Shown here piece after piece: positions 15,361 to 24,000 of a stretch of DNA of 64,000 nucleotides (position 1 is its first letter; each line of letters begins with the position of its first letter). The notes under the pieces are model-generated. The model was not told the origin of the DNA. It made no database searches and was given only the letters and a program-made list of their open reading frames with translations. Origin of the DNA: CBDBDZ01 sp965204215 (GTDB taxonomy: Bacteria > Pseudomonadota > Gammaproteobacteria > Pseudomonadales > GM7GCV1); assembly GCA_965204215.1 (NCBI GenBank), contig CBDBDZ010000014.1:434001-498000 (forward strand), in the 5' to 3' direction. The position numbers and the translations under genes are program-made.

Positions 15361-16476
15361 ATGAAACTAAACAGCATCGAAGAAATTATTAAAGACATCC
15401 GTTCAGGGAAAATGGCAGTGCTTATGGATGATGAAGACCGCGAAAATGAGGGGGATTTAGTAATGGCGGCCTCTATGGTGCGCCCTGAAGACATTAACTT
15501 TATGGTGCATAATGCTCGTGGATTAGTTTGTTTAACGGTTACTCAAGAAAGGGCAGAGCGTTTAAATTTAAAACGTATGGTCGATAGCAATAACAGTGTT
15601 TATGGCACTAACTTTACCATATCCATAGAAGCTGCCGAAGGTGTTACTACAGGTATTTCAGCAGAAGATAGGGCTAAAACCATACAAACTGCAGTAGCTC
15701 CGCAGGCGCAACCTTCAGACTTGGTGCAACCTGGGCATATTTTCCCTATTATCGCTCAACCAGGTGGTGTATTAGTGCGGGCAGGTCATACCGAAGCTGC
15801 TTGTGATTTATCGCGCTTGGCAGGTTTTGAGTCGGCGGCAGTTATTGTAGAGATTATGGATGAAGATGGCGCTATGGCGCGCAGACCACAACTGGAGCAA
15901 TTCGCTCAAAAGCACCAACTTAAAATAGGCACTATCGAAGATTTAATTCAATACCGCATAGCCAACGAACGCTCGATTGAATGCACCAAAGAGAGGGAAG
16001 TCAATACGACTTATGGTAACTTTACCTTGCGAACTTATCTCGATACCGCTCGCGGTAGAATTAACCACGCTTTATTTAAAGGGTCTATCAAAAGCGATGA
16101 ACCCTGCCTTGTGCGAGTGCATTTGCCGAATCCTGCTCGGGATTATTTTTCCATTATTTCGCCCAAAGAAACTGACTTTAAGCCTTGGACGTTGCAAGAC
16201 GCCATGCAAAAAGTTATTGAAGACGGTTGTGGCGTTATCTTGTTAATTGGAGGAGAATTATCGCGTTCTCAAATGCTTGAAAATCAATTGGAAATGATGT
16301 TTGATGAAATTGAACAGCCAAAAGCTGTCAATTATTCCACTATGGAAATTGGCACCGGGGCTCAAATACTGCGTGATTTAGGTGTCAGGCAAATGCGCAT
16401 TATGGGCGCGCCATTAAAATATCCTGCACTGACTGGTTTTGATTTGGAAATTGTGGAATATATTAATAATCAATAA
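15361..16476 (+). CDS. ribB: 3,4-dihydroxy-2-butanone 4-phosphate synthase with GTP cyclohydrolase II-like domain
   Basis: Residues 1-205 are RibB: MAVLMDDEDRENEGDLVMAA gives the acidic metal/substrate loop, and later FPIIAQPGGVLVRAGHTEAACDL and IMDEDGAMARRPQL complete the site. It converts ribulose 5-phosphate to the four-carbon riboflavin precursor. Residues about 210-371 align in layout with GTP cyclohydrolase II, but the zinc triad (C-x10-C-x-C, usually HSECLTGD to RCDCG) is missing, so this half is probably not a cyclohydrolase. Such RibB-X hybrids are common in proteobacteria beside a separate ribA. The start ATG follows an AT-rich leader. Confidence 0.9.
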   Translation: MKLNSIEEIIKDIRSGKMAVLMDDEDRENEGDLVMAASMVRPEDINFMVHNARGLVCLTVTQERAERLNLKRMVDSNNSVYGTNFTISIEAAEGVTTGISAEDRAKTIQTAVAPQAQPSDLVQPGHIFPIIAQPGGVLVRAGHTEAACDLSRLAGFESAAVIVEIMDEDGAMARRPQLEQFAQKHQLKIGTIEDLIQYRIANERSIECTKEREVNTTYGNFTLRTYLDTARGRINHALFKGSIKSDEPCLVRVHLPNPARDYFSIISPKETDFKPWTLQDAMQKVIEDGCGVILLIGGELSRSQMLENQLEMMFDEIEQPKAVNYSTMEIGTGAQILRDLGVRQMRIMGAPLKYPALTGFDLEIVEYINNQ

Positions 16477-16544
16477 TAAAATTGAACCTTAACTATAGCA
16501 TTTAATCCAAAACCATGAAATTAACTTAATTAATGAGCTTAATC

Positions 16545-16895
16545 ATGAAAAAAACATTTACAGCCGTAGCGGCATCTTCAATTTTAGCAACAGCGCTTAT
16601 GACAGCATCGGTTCCAGTTTTCGCAGCTTCTGAAAAGTGCGCAGATATTGTAAAAACTGGTAAAAATGGTTGTGAGGCCAATGGGCATTCTTGTGCAGGT
16701 CAATCAACTTACGACAACCAACTTAATGAATGGGTTAAAGTTCCCGCTGGTACCTGCGCTAATATCGTCAGTATTTGCAAAGGTGAAGTTGCAGCTCCAG
16801 AAGGTATTAAAGAGAAAAAGTTAGCGCGAACCTGTAGAAAAGTTGCAGACCAAACAGATGATTCTATCACTGGTGGGCGTGTAGTTAGTTCTTAA
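16545..16895 (+). CDS. bufA1: BufA1-like bufferin precursor (DUF2282)
   Basis: A 116-residue exported peptide. The signal peptide MKKTFTAVAASSILATALMTASVPVFA ends near residue 27; I chose this ATG over one four codons upstream because of the signal and a GAG at the right distance. The DUF2282 core is clear: KC at 31-32, TGKNGC at 38-43, GHSCAG at 48-52, then NEWVKVPAGTC at 61-71. Bufferins are metal-binding RiPPs whose Cys residues are modified by an MNIO enzyme before export. Here two more Cys follow (78 and 97) in a C-terminal tail of about 45 residues, longer than the usual short end. The maturase gene is next. Confidence 0.85.
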   Translation: MKKTFTAVAASSILATALMTASVPVFAASEKCADIVKTGKNGCEANGHSCAGQSTYDNQLNEWVKVPAGTCANIVSICKGEVAAPEGIKEKKLARTCRKVADQTDDSITGGRVVSS

Positions 16896-16926
16896 TTTAA
16901 TTGTTACACGCGCTTTAAACTTACAT

Positions 16927-16952
16927 AGATGCCAGGCTTTAGCCTGGCATCT
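16927..16952. terminator. Family F palindrome, possible attenuator after bufA1
   Basis: AGATGCCAGGCT, two bases, AGCCTGGCATCT, then TTCGTTTT. A 12-bp perfect stem followed by a T-rich tract 31 bp after the bufA1 stop. It can act as a partial terminator that makes precursor mRNA exceed maturase mRNA. By sequence it also belongs to the REP-like family F. Confidence 0.55.
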
Positions 16953-17040
16953 TTCGTTTTCATGTGACACCTTCTAGATACAACATAGCCTCAAGTGGCG
17001 CCAAGTTGAAGTGTGGCACTTATTTTTGATCAATATAACA

Positions 17041-18669
17041 GTGAATGTCAGTCAATACCATGGTATCGGAATACGCTCACCTCACTTGCAGGAAGTATCG
17101 AAAAATCAACCTCCTGTCGGTTTTTTAGAGGCTCACAGCGAGAATTATTTCGGTGTTTCGCGTGCGCGTGACTGGCTCGTTCAATTATCTCAACACTACC
17201 CCATATCACTTCATGGCGTAGGTCTGTCATTAGGCCGTTACGATGCATTAGACATTAATCATCTCAATGAATTGAAATCTTTGGTAGATGATATAAAACC
17301 TCAATTTGTCTCCGAACATTTGGCATGGAGCGCATACAGCCATCAACATGTCCCCGATTTATTACCGCTACCATTAACTCAAAAAAGTTTAAGATTGGTT
17401 TGCGACCATGTCAAACAAATGCAGGATTATTTAGGACGACAAATCTATATTGAAAACCCGTCGAATTATGCAGTTTTTGCAGCGTCCAATATGGATGAAT
17501 CGGATTTTTTAAATCAAATAGCACAGCGTACAGACTGCGGATTGTTGATGGATATTAACAACATCTATATCAGCGCTTTTAATGTAGGACGTAATCCAAG
17601 GCAATTTATTAGTGAGATTGAACCTGGGTTTGTAAAACAATTTCATTTGGCAGGACATATTGAAACGGAAATAGCGAATACAAAGCTATTAATTGATAGC
17701 CACGACCAGCCAGTTAAAGATGAAGTTTGGGAATTATATGCCTATGCCTTGGAACAACATGGTGCACAACCCACTATTGTAGAATGGGATAGTAACATTC
17801 CTGAACTATCCGTATTGGTTGATGCCTCAGAAACTGTAAAAACCGTTATAGCATCCAATGCGAATTTTAGTGTTGAACAATCTGGTGTTGCCAATTTACC
17901 TTTTGACTGTCATGATTTTGTTGAAGATTCTGGAGAAGAGTCTTTTTCAACAAAATTTCTTAACGATATATTTTCAATGAAATCGTCGCATGATGGTTTT
18001 ATTAAAACTCATCAAGCGCGAATTAAAGTCTACCAAACCAATTGTTTTAGCGCTATTAAACAATATCTTGAAAGTGTCTATCCATCTACTGTCAATGCAT
18101 TGGGTGCTGAATTCTCTGCACAGTTTTTACATCACTATATTAGTAGAGAGCAACCAGAACGAGGTAATTTACACTATTTTGGTTCAACGCTTGCGCAATT
18201 TTCCCAGCAATATGAATTGTTAGAAAATTATCCTTACATTCCCAACCTTATACAACTTGAATGGGCGATACACAGCGCTTATTACGCAAACAATTGCAGC
18301 ATTTCCATGCCAGAGACTGTCGATGAACAACAACAGCTGCTCGACAAGCCAATTCAATTGAATGAAAGTGTTGCGCTATTTGAATTTAATTATCCCATTA
18401 AACAAATATGGAAACAGTCGCTGCCTTCTTATCAAGAGACCGTCAATATTGAAATTACTGAAAATTATATTGAATGGATTGTAGTGTTTAAGGTTGAATC
18501 AGTTGAAATAAAAGTATTAAATGAGTCAGAATACAAACTATTAGTAATGCTTAAAAACAGTGCTACCTTACAACAAAGTATTGCCGAGTTGTCGCAGCAA
18601 TACGGCGCAGAAACGGCAACTGGAGCATTGATAACTGTTTTGCAAAGCCCTTTACTTACATACATTTAA
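17041..18669 (+). CDS. Fused BufB-BufC: MNIO (DUF692) enzyme with DUF2063 recognition domain
   Basis: Residues 1-275 are a multinuclear non-haem iron oxidase: HGIGIRSPH, LEAHSENYFG, SLHGVGLSLG, VSEHLAWS, IENPSNY, LLMDINNIYISA, FHLAGH and PTIVEWDSNIPE give the His, Glu and Asp metal ligands. Residues about 310-542 are DUF2063 (FLNDIFSMKS to YIPNLIQLEWAIHSAYYA), the precursor-binding partner normally made from a separate bufC gene. There is no stop or frameshift between them, and the linker is about 30 residues. Start at GTG 17041 (MNVSQYHGIG); the GTG 10 codons upstream adds a hydrophobic stretch not typical of the family. It should oxidise Cys residues of BufA1. Confidence 0.88.
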   Translation: MNVSQYHGIGIRSPHLQEVSKNQPPVGFLEAHSENYFGVSRARDWLVQLSQHYPISLHGVGLSLGRYDALDINHLNELKSLVDDIKPQFVSEHLAWSAYSHQHVPDLLPLPLTQKSLRLVCDHVKQMQDYLGRQIYIENPSNYAVFAASNMDESDFLNQIAQRTDCGLLMDINNIYISAFNVGRNPRQFISEIEPGFVKQFHLAGHIETEIANTKLLIDSHDQPVKDEVWELYAYALEQHGAQPTIVEWDSNIPELSVLVDASETVKTVIASNANFSVEQSGVANLPFDCHDFVEDSGEESFSTKFLNDIFSMKSSHDGFIKTHQARIKVYQTNCFSAIKQYLESVYPSTVNALGAEFSAQFLHHYISREQPERGNLHYFGSTLAQFSQQYELLENYPYIPNLIQLEWAIHSAYYANNCSISMPETVDEQQQLLDKPIQLNESVALFEFNYPIKQIWKQSLPSYQETVNIEITENYIEWIVVFKVESVEIKVLNESEYKLLVMLKNSATLQQSIAELSQQYGAETATGALITVLQSPLLTYI

Positions 18670-18690
18670 AACTAACCGAAAGAACATATT

Positions 18691-19128
18691 ATGATTATTA
18701 ACTTATACAATACATTGAGCGATTTATGCCGAGGACTTATTACACCTGTGGTAAACCTTGTAGCGCGCATATACATTGGTATGGAATTTTTTCGCTCTGG
18801 GCTTCTCAAATTAGATGATTGGTTATACGGCGACTTTGAAGAAACCATCGAAATGTTTTCAGAAGATTGGGTAGTACCATTTTTACCTACAGAACTTTCC
18901 GCTTATTTAGCAACATTAGGCGAATTGGTATTACCTATTATGTTAATAGTTGGTATTTTTACTCGTGTCGGTGCAATTGGCTTATTCCTTATGGCTTTGA
19001 CCATTGAAGTATTTGTCTACCCAGGAACACAGCAGCATTACTACTGGATGCTGATTTTGGGTTACCTTGCAGCTCAAGGTGGTCAACTGCTTTCCGCTGA
19101 TAATTTCTTACTAAAAATTAAAGATTAA
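18691..19128 (+). CDS. DoxX-family membrane protein of the bufferin operon
   Basis: 145 residues with four hydrophobic helices. ARIYIGMEFFRSGLLKL opens the family core, and LGELVLPIMLIVGIFTRVGAIGLFLMALTIEVFVYPG and HYYWMLILGYLAAQGG follow. DoxX proteins are usual third or fourth members of bufferin operons and may help export or electron transfer in the membrane. It lies 21 bp after the fused maturase, on the same strand, which completes the operon. The stop codon lies in the target duplication of a family B element. Confidence 0.87.
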   Translation: MIINLYNTLSDLCRGLITPVVNLVARIYIGMEFFRSGLLKLDDWLYGDFEETIEMFSEDWVVPFLPTELSAYLATLGELVLPIMLIVGIFTRVGAIGLFLMALTIEVFVYPGTQQHYYWMLILGYLAAQGGQLLSADNFLLKIKD

Positions 19129-19130
19129 TA

Positions 19131-19229
19131 GAGAGCTTTGCATAATGTCACGAGCGATGTCAAGGCAAGGCAAATTTGAACGAAAATTTAACGCTGTATT
19201 GACGAGCACAGTAATTATGCAAAACTCTC
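19131..19229. mobile_element. MITE family B copy 2 (99 bp, internally deleted)
   Basis: Ends GAGAGCTTTGCATAATG and ATTATGCAAAACTCTC, with a perfect TAATA duplication (19126-19130, 19230-19234). Relative to the 140-bp copies it has lost the TTTACT...GTAAATGAGCAT core; the left and right parts are joined as AAATTTGAACGAAAATTTAACGC. It forms a bounded hairpin-like spacer between the bufferin operon and coq7. Confidence 0.85.
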
Positions 19230-19247
19230 TAATAGCGGTAGGCTAAT

Positions 19248-19871
19248 GTGTTAGATGCTTTCATTCTTCAGGCTGACAGTGCACTGCGAACCTTGTTTGT
19301 TAATGCTCCAAAACCTGCTAGAGAATCGCCAGCGCAGTCGCTGAATGAACCGGAATTAACGCCGCAAGAGCGTGAGCTTTCTGCCAGTTTGATGCGTATC
19401 AATCACACTGGGGAAGTTTGCGCTCAGGCACTTTACCGAGGGCAAGCGCACAGTGCTAATCAAAAAAAAGTTGCTGAGACCATGCAGCAAGCGGCAGACG
19501 AAGAAGCTGACCATTTGGCGTGGTGTGAACAACGCATTAACGAACTGGGTAGCCACACCAGCTATTTAAATCCCATATTTTATAGTTTGTCTTATGCTTT
19601 GGGTTATACCACGGGTAAAATCAGTGATGAAATTAGTTTGGGCTTTATTGGCGCAACCGAAGATCAGGTTTGTTTACACTTGGAAAATCATTCCGAGCGT
19701 TTACCTAAAGCTGATGCCAAGAGCCAAGCCATTGTCAAACAAATGATTATTGATGAAAAAAGGCATGGCGAACACGCTATGCAAGCAGGTGGCAAGGTCT
19801 TTCCCAAACCTGTTAAACAAGTCATGTCATTATTTTCTAAAGTCATGACTGAAACCACTTCCAAAATATAA
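19248..19871 (+). CDS. coq7: 3-demethoxyubiquinol 3-hydroxylase
   Basis: Di-iron hydroxylase of ubiquinone synthesis, 207 residues. Ligand motifs: INHTGEVCAQALYRGQ near residue 50, EEADHLAWCEQRINELG near 85-101, TEDQVCLHLENH and DEKRHGEHA near 137-175, giving the two E...E..H sets. It starts at GTG 19248 (MLDAFILQADSALRTLF), 14 bp after the family B element's duplication, so any promoter lies within the MITE or upstream of it. Confidence 0.94.
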   Translation: MLDAFILQADSALRTLFVNAPKPARESPAQSLNEPELTPQERELSASLMRINHTGEVCAQALYRGQAHSANQKKVAETMQQAADEEADHLAWCEQRINELGSHTSYLNPIFYSLSYALGYTTGKISDEISLGFIGATEDQVCLHLENHSERLPKADAKSQAIVKQMIIDEKRHGEHAMQAGGKVFPKPVKQVMSLFSKVMTETTSKI

Positions 19872-19905
19872 CACACAGCAACCATTACATAACTGGAAAA
19901 TTACG

Positions 19906-20934
19906 ATGAAGATGTTTGGGGTAGTTATTTCTATCATTATTGCCATTAGTATTATTGGCTATTTTTTTATTCTGCCGCTGTTTATTGACAAACTGGTTGA
20001 GCAAGTGACGACTTATGATCGAATTACCCATCAACAGGTGTTTGATTCAGAAGAAATGCGCACAACCTATTACGATATTCACGACAATAAAAACCCTGGT
20101 GATTATGGGTATAACAATTGGCGTGAAGTTAACTACAATTCCCTATACGATGCTCATATCAAACTCAGTGCATGGTGGGTGCAATCTGCTAGCGAAGATA
20201 ACGGCGGCATTAAGGCGCCAGTGATTATGTTAAGCCATGGGCGCACTGCCAATCGCCTTAAACCTATGAAGCTTTTGGCAATGTTTAAACAGCTGGGTTT
20301 AGATACCCACTACAATTTTTTTATCCCCGACCATCGAAATTCAGGTAAATCCTCAAAGGCAGTTACCGCAATGGGTAATAAATTTGCTGAGGATATTGCC
20401 GCTGCTACTTTCTATTGTCAAGATAATTTTGCATCCAATCAGTTTACCTATTATTCTTTTTCAATGGGCGCAATGGCAACAGCCGTTTTTTTGCATAGGA
20501 ATGATTTACAGCGAGAGTGGAAATCACGAGGTATTGTTGTTGAAAAAATAGTGTTAGATAGTCCTTTAAGTAATATTGATGCGACATTGAGAGGTGTTGA
20601 CTTACCCTTGCCTGCCTTTATTTTAGATGCAGGGTTAAATAAATTTGCCAAACAAATTACTACTAGCGATGGCACGCCATACTACCACGAAATGCACTTA
20701 GGCAATTTATTGCAAAATGTTGATGTTCCTGTGCTTATTTTAAACAATAAAGGCGACCAAACTACTAGACAGTCGGTTTTAGAGCCAGAGCTGCAGTTGC
20801 TAGAAGATAAGCCCAATATCCAAACCGAGTTTTTTGAGCCAGGTGACGATGAACCCTTGAGTCAACGCCACGTTCAAATGTACACCAACCACAAGCAACA
20901 ATATATCAAAGTTATTGAAAAGTTTTTCCAATAG
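19906..20934 (+). CDS. Membrane-anchored alpha/beta hydrolase
   Basis: About 342 residues. An N-terminal helix (GVVISIIIAISIIGYFFILPLF) anchors it, with the hydrolase domain probably periplasmic. APVIMLSHGRTANRLKPM near residue 105-122 is the oxyanion strand. YYSFSMGAMATAVFL holds the nucleophile Ser in an SFSMGA elbow instead of GxSxG. LILNNKGDQTTRQ gives the acid region and SQRHVQMY the late His. The substrate is unknown. The stop codon TAG is completed by the first base of a family B insertion; before it the gene would have ended at a TAA in the same place. Confidence 0.8.
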   Translation: MKMFGVVISIIIAISIIGYFFILPLFIDKLVEQVTTYDRITHQQVFDSEEMRTTYYDIHDNKNPGDYGYNNWREVNYNSLYDAHIKLSAWWVQSASEDNGGIKAPVIMLSHGRTANRLKPMKLLAMFKQLGLDTHYNFFIPDHRNSGKSSKAVTAMGNKFAEDIAAATFYCQDNFASNQFTYYSFSMGAMATAVFLHRNDLQREWKSRGIVVEKIVLDSPLSNIDATLRGVDLPLPAFILDAGLNKFAKQITTSDGTPYYHEMHLGNLLQNVDVPVLILNNKGDQTTRQSVLEPELQLLEDKPNIQTEFFEPGDDEPLSQRHVQMYTNHKQQYIKVIEKFFQ

Positions 20935-21073
20935 AGAATTTGGCACAATTACTGCATTTGAAGCTACTGCGTTAAAAATATGCTCAAAATGCTCATTTAC
21001 TAACAGTAAGCGCCACTTTTTTGCATATTTTTGCCTTGTATTTTCATTGCTCGTGACATTGTGCCAAGCTCTC
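20934..21073 (-). mobile_element. MITE family B copy 3 (140 bp, inverted)
   Basis: Reads GAGAATTTGGCACAAT to ATTGTGCCAAGCTCTC, flanked by CAATA and TAATA (four of five match). Reverse-complemented it aligns end to end with B1, including the TTTACTGTTAGTAAATGAGC core. It sits between the hydrolase stop and the hydantoinase start; without it the two genes would be only about 3 bp apart. Confidence 0.8.
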
Positions 21074-21080
21074 TAATAAA

Positions 21081-24000
21081 ATGTCTATAGCAGCCAATGC
21101 AATTCGAATAGGTGTCGATATTGGAGGAACTTTTACCGACGTTGTACTGGAAGTCAACAATAAACAGTATTCTACCAAAATACTTACCCTTTACGATGCC
21201 CCAGAAAAAGCCATTGTTGATGGCATTAATCAGGTTTGTGATAAAGCGGGTATCATGCCTGCACAAGTTCAGCAAATTATTCATGGAACGACATTGGCAA
21301 CCAATGCGCTAATAGAGCGTAAAGGTGCCAAAACAGCGTTTATAACCACGCAAGGATTTCGAGATGTTATTGAAATGAGGACAGAGTCGCGCTTTGAACA
21401 ATACGATTTAAATTTAGACTTGCCTGACCCCTTACTTGCTCGCAATCGACGTTATACAGTGCTAGAGCGTATTAATGCACGAGGCGAAACGCTGATTCCT
21501 CTAAAGCGTAGCGATGCAGAAGCTGTGGTAGCACAAATCAAAAACGCAGGTTATGAAAGTATTGCCGTAGGCTTATTGCACTCTTACGCCAACAGCGCCC
21601 ACGAAGACATGATAAAGACCGTCATTGAGGAAAAAATGCCAGGGGCGATGGTGTCACTTTCGTCACAAGTCTCACCGCAAATGCGCGAGTATGAGCGCTT
21701 TAACACAGTGGTTGTCAATGCATACATCAAGCCATTGATGAAGCGTTATTTAGATAGACTCAAGCAAAGTCTGCAACATAATAATATTGGTTGCCCTGTA
21801 TTTTTGATGCATTCCGGCGGAGGGATTATCTCTATTGAAAGCGCCGCAGAATTTCCTGTAAGGCTTGTGGAATCAGGTCCTGCTGGTGGTGCAGTGTTTG
21901 CGGCAAATATTGCAGCAAAGTATGGTCTGGATAAAGTGCTGTCGTTTGATATGGGAGGCACCACAGCAAAAATTTGTTTAATTAACAATCAAGCCCCCAA
22001 AACCAGCCGTGTATTTGAAGTGGCTAGAACTTACCGCTTTAAAAAAGGCTCAGGAATGCCCATTTCCATTCCGGTTATTGATATGGTAGAAATTGGTGCC
22101 GGCGGTGGTTCGATTGCCCATGTCGATGTGCTCAGACAAATTCGCGTAGGTCCGGAGTCAGCAGGTTCAGAACCTGGCCCTGCCTGCTATGGTCGTGGCG
22201 GGGATAAACCCACAGTAACCGATGCCGATTTAATATTAGGCAAATTGGACCCAGACAATTTTGCGGGGGGCTCTATTGTGTTAAATAGCGGTAAATCCAA
22301 AAATGCATTAGATAGTGAATTAGGAAACAAATTAGATATTGATACTCAAACTGCTGCCTATGGTTTGCTGGAAGTGGTCGATGAAAATATGGCAAATGCT
22401 GCACGTGTTCACGCTATAGAAAATGGTGAAGACCTAAGTAACTATACGATGATAGCCTTTGGCGGTGCGGCGCCGTTGCATGCTGGGCGCTTGTGTGAAA
22501 AATTGGGTGTCAATCGTTTGCTAGTGCCAGTTGGAGCAGGGGTAGGTTCAGCTGTGGGCTTTTTGCGTGCTCCTTTTAGCTTTGAAGCTAATCGCAGTGT
22601 TTTCATGAAGTTATCAGAATTTGATTCTGAAAAAATTAAAACTATTTTTGTTGAGTTGAATACAGAAACCAGGCAATTCGTACGTACTTGTGATGCCAAG
22701 GCAAGCATAGTGTCCGAATACAAAGTTTACATGCGCTATAGTGGCCAAGGTTGGGAAATTCCCATAGACCTAAGTGCGCAGCAAGCAGAAAACCCTGAGC
22801 TAAATACCTACACTCAGCTATTTGAAAAAGAATATACTACATTATTTGGTCGCCACGTCAAGGGTATGGATATTGAAATGATGCTGTGGTCAGTCAATGC
22901 GAGCACACCAAAACCCGATGCACAATTAATTAAATTAACGCAAAATATGGGCAGTGCGGAAATTTCTGGTCAGCGGCAATTATTTGATACAGCACAAGGC
23001 GAAAAGGTTGATGCCTCAATCGTTCAACGCCAAGTCATGCAAGTGGGTCAAACGGTTCAAGGACCTGCGATTATTACTGAAGATGAAACCACCATTGTCG
23101 TGCCTTCAAATCGCAGCGCGATTAAACAAACAGATGGTTGTATTGACATAACAGTACCTTCTTTAGAAGTCAGGTCTAATTTCAATCATTCGGTGCCAGA
23201 TGTAAGTTTGGCACCTAACAAAGGTAATAAAGGAAATAATGTCACCTACCAGGTCATGTGGAATCGAATAATTTCAGTGGTTGAAGAGCAGGCACAAGCA
23301 CTCATTCGCACAGCTTTTTCCACATCAGTGCGTGAAGCAGGTGATTTATCTGCAGGGGTATATGATGTAACAGGGCGAATGTTGGCGCAGGCAGTGACAG
23401 GTACACCTGGTCACGTCAATGCAATGGCAGCAGCAGTTGGTCATTTTATTCGTCGAATTGGACGCAATAATATTTTTGAGGGAGATGTCTATATTACTAA
23501 CGACCCTTGGGAAGGTACAGGGCATTTACATGATATTACAGTGGTGACTCCTTGTTTTTATCAATCTCAATTAATCGGTTTTTTTGCTTGTACGGCTCAT
23601 GTTGTGGATATTGGAGGGCGAGGCTTTGGTGCGGATGCAGCCTCGGTTTATGAAGAGGGCATTCATATCCCCATAATGAAGTTATTTGAACGTGGTCAAG
23701 TGGACAAGCCTTTTATTCATTTATTGCGTACTAACGTACGCGAACCAGACCAATTAATTGGCGATTTGTACGCCCTTGCCACCTGTAATGAAATAGGACA
23801 GCAGCGGTTAATTGCAATGTTACAGGAATTTAAGTTAAGCAATTTAGAGCAAATAGCAAAGTTTATTTTAAGTCATTCAAAATTAGCAACCTTAGAAAAA
23901 ATTCAACAACTCTTCGATGCCAAAAGCTGTACTACAGCCAGCGGCGAAATGACAATTGATGGTTATGATTTCCCAATCGTATTAAAAGCCAGTCTTGAAA

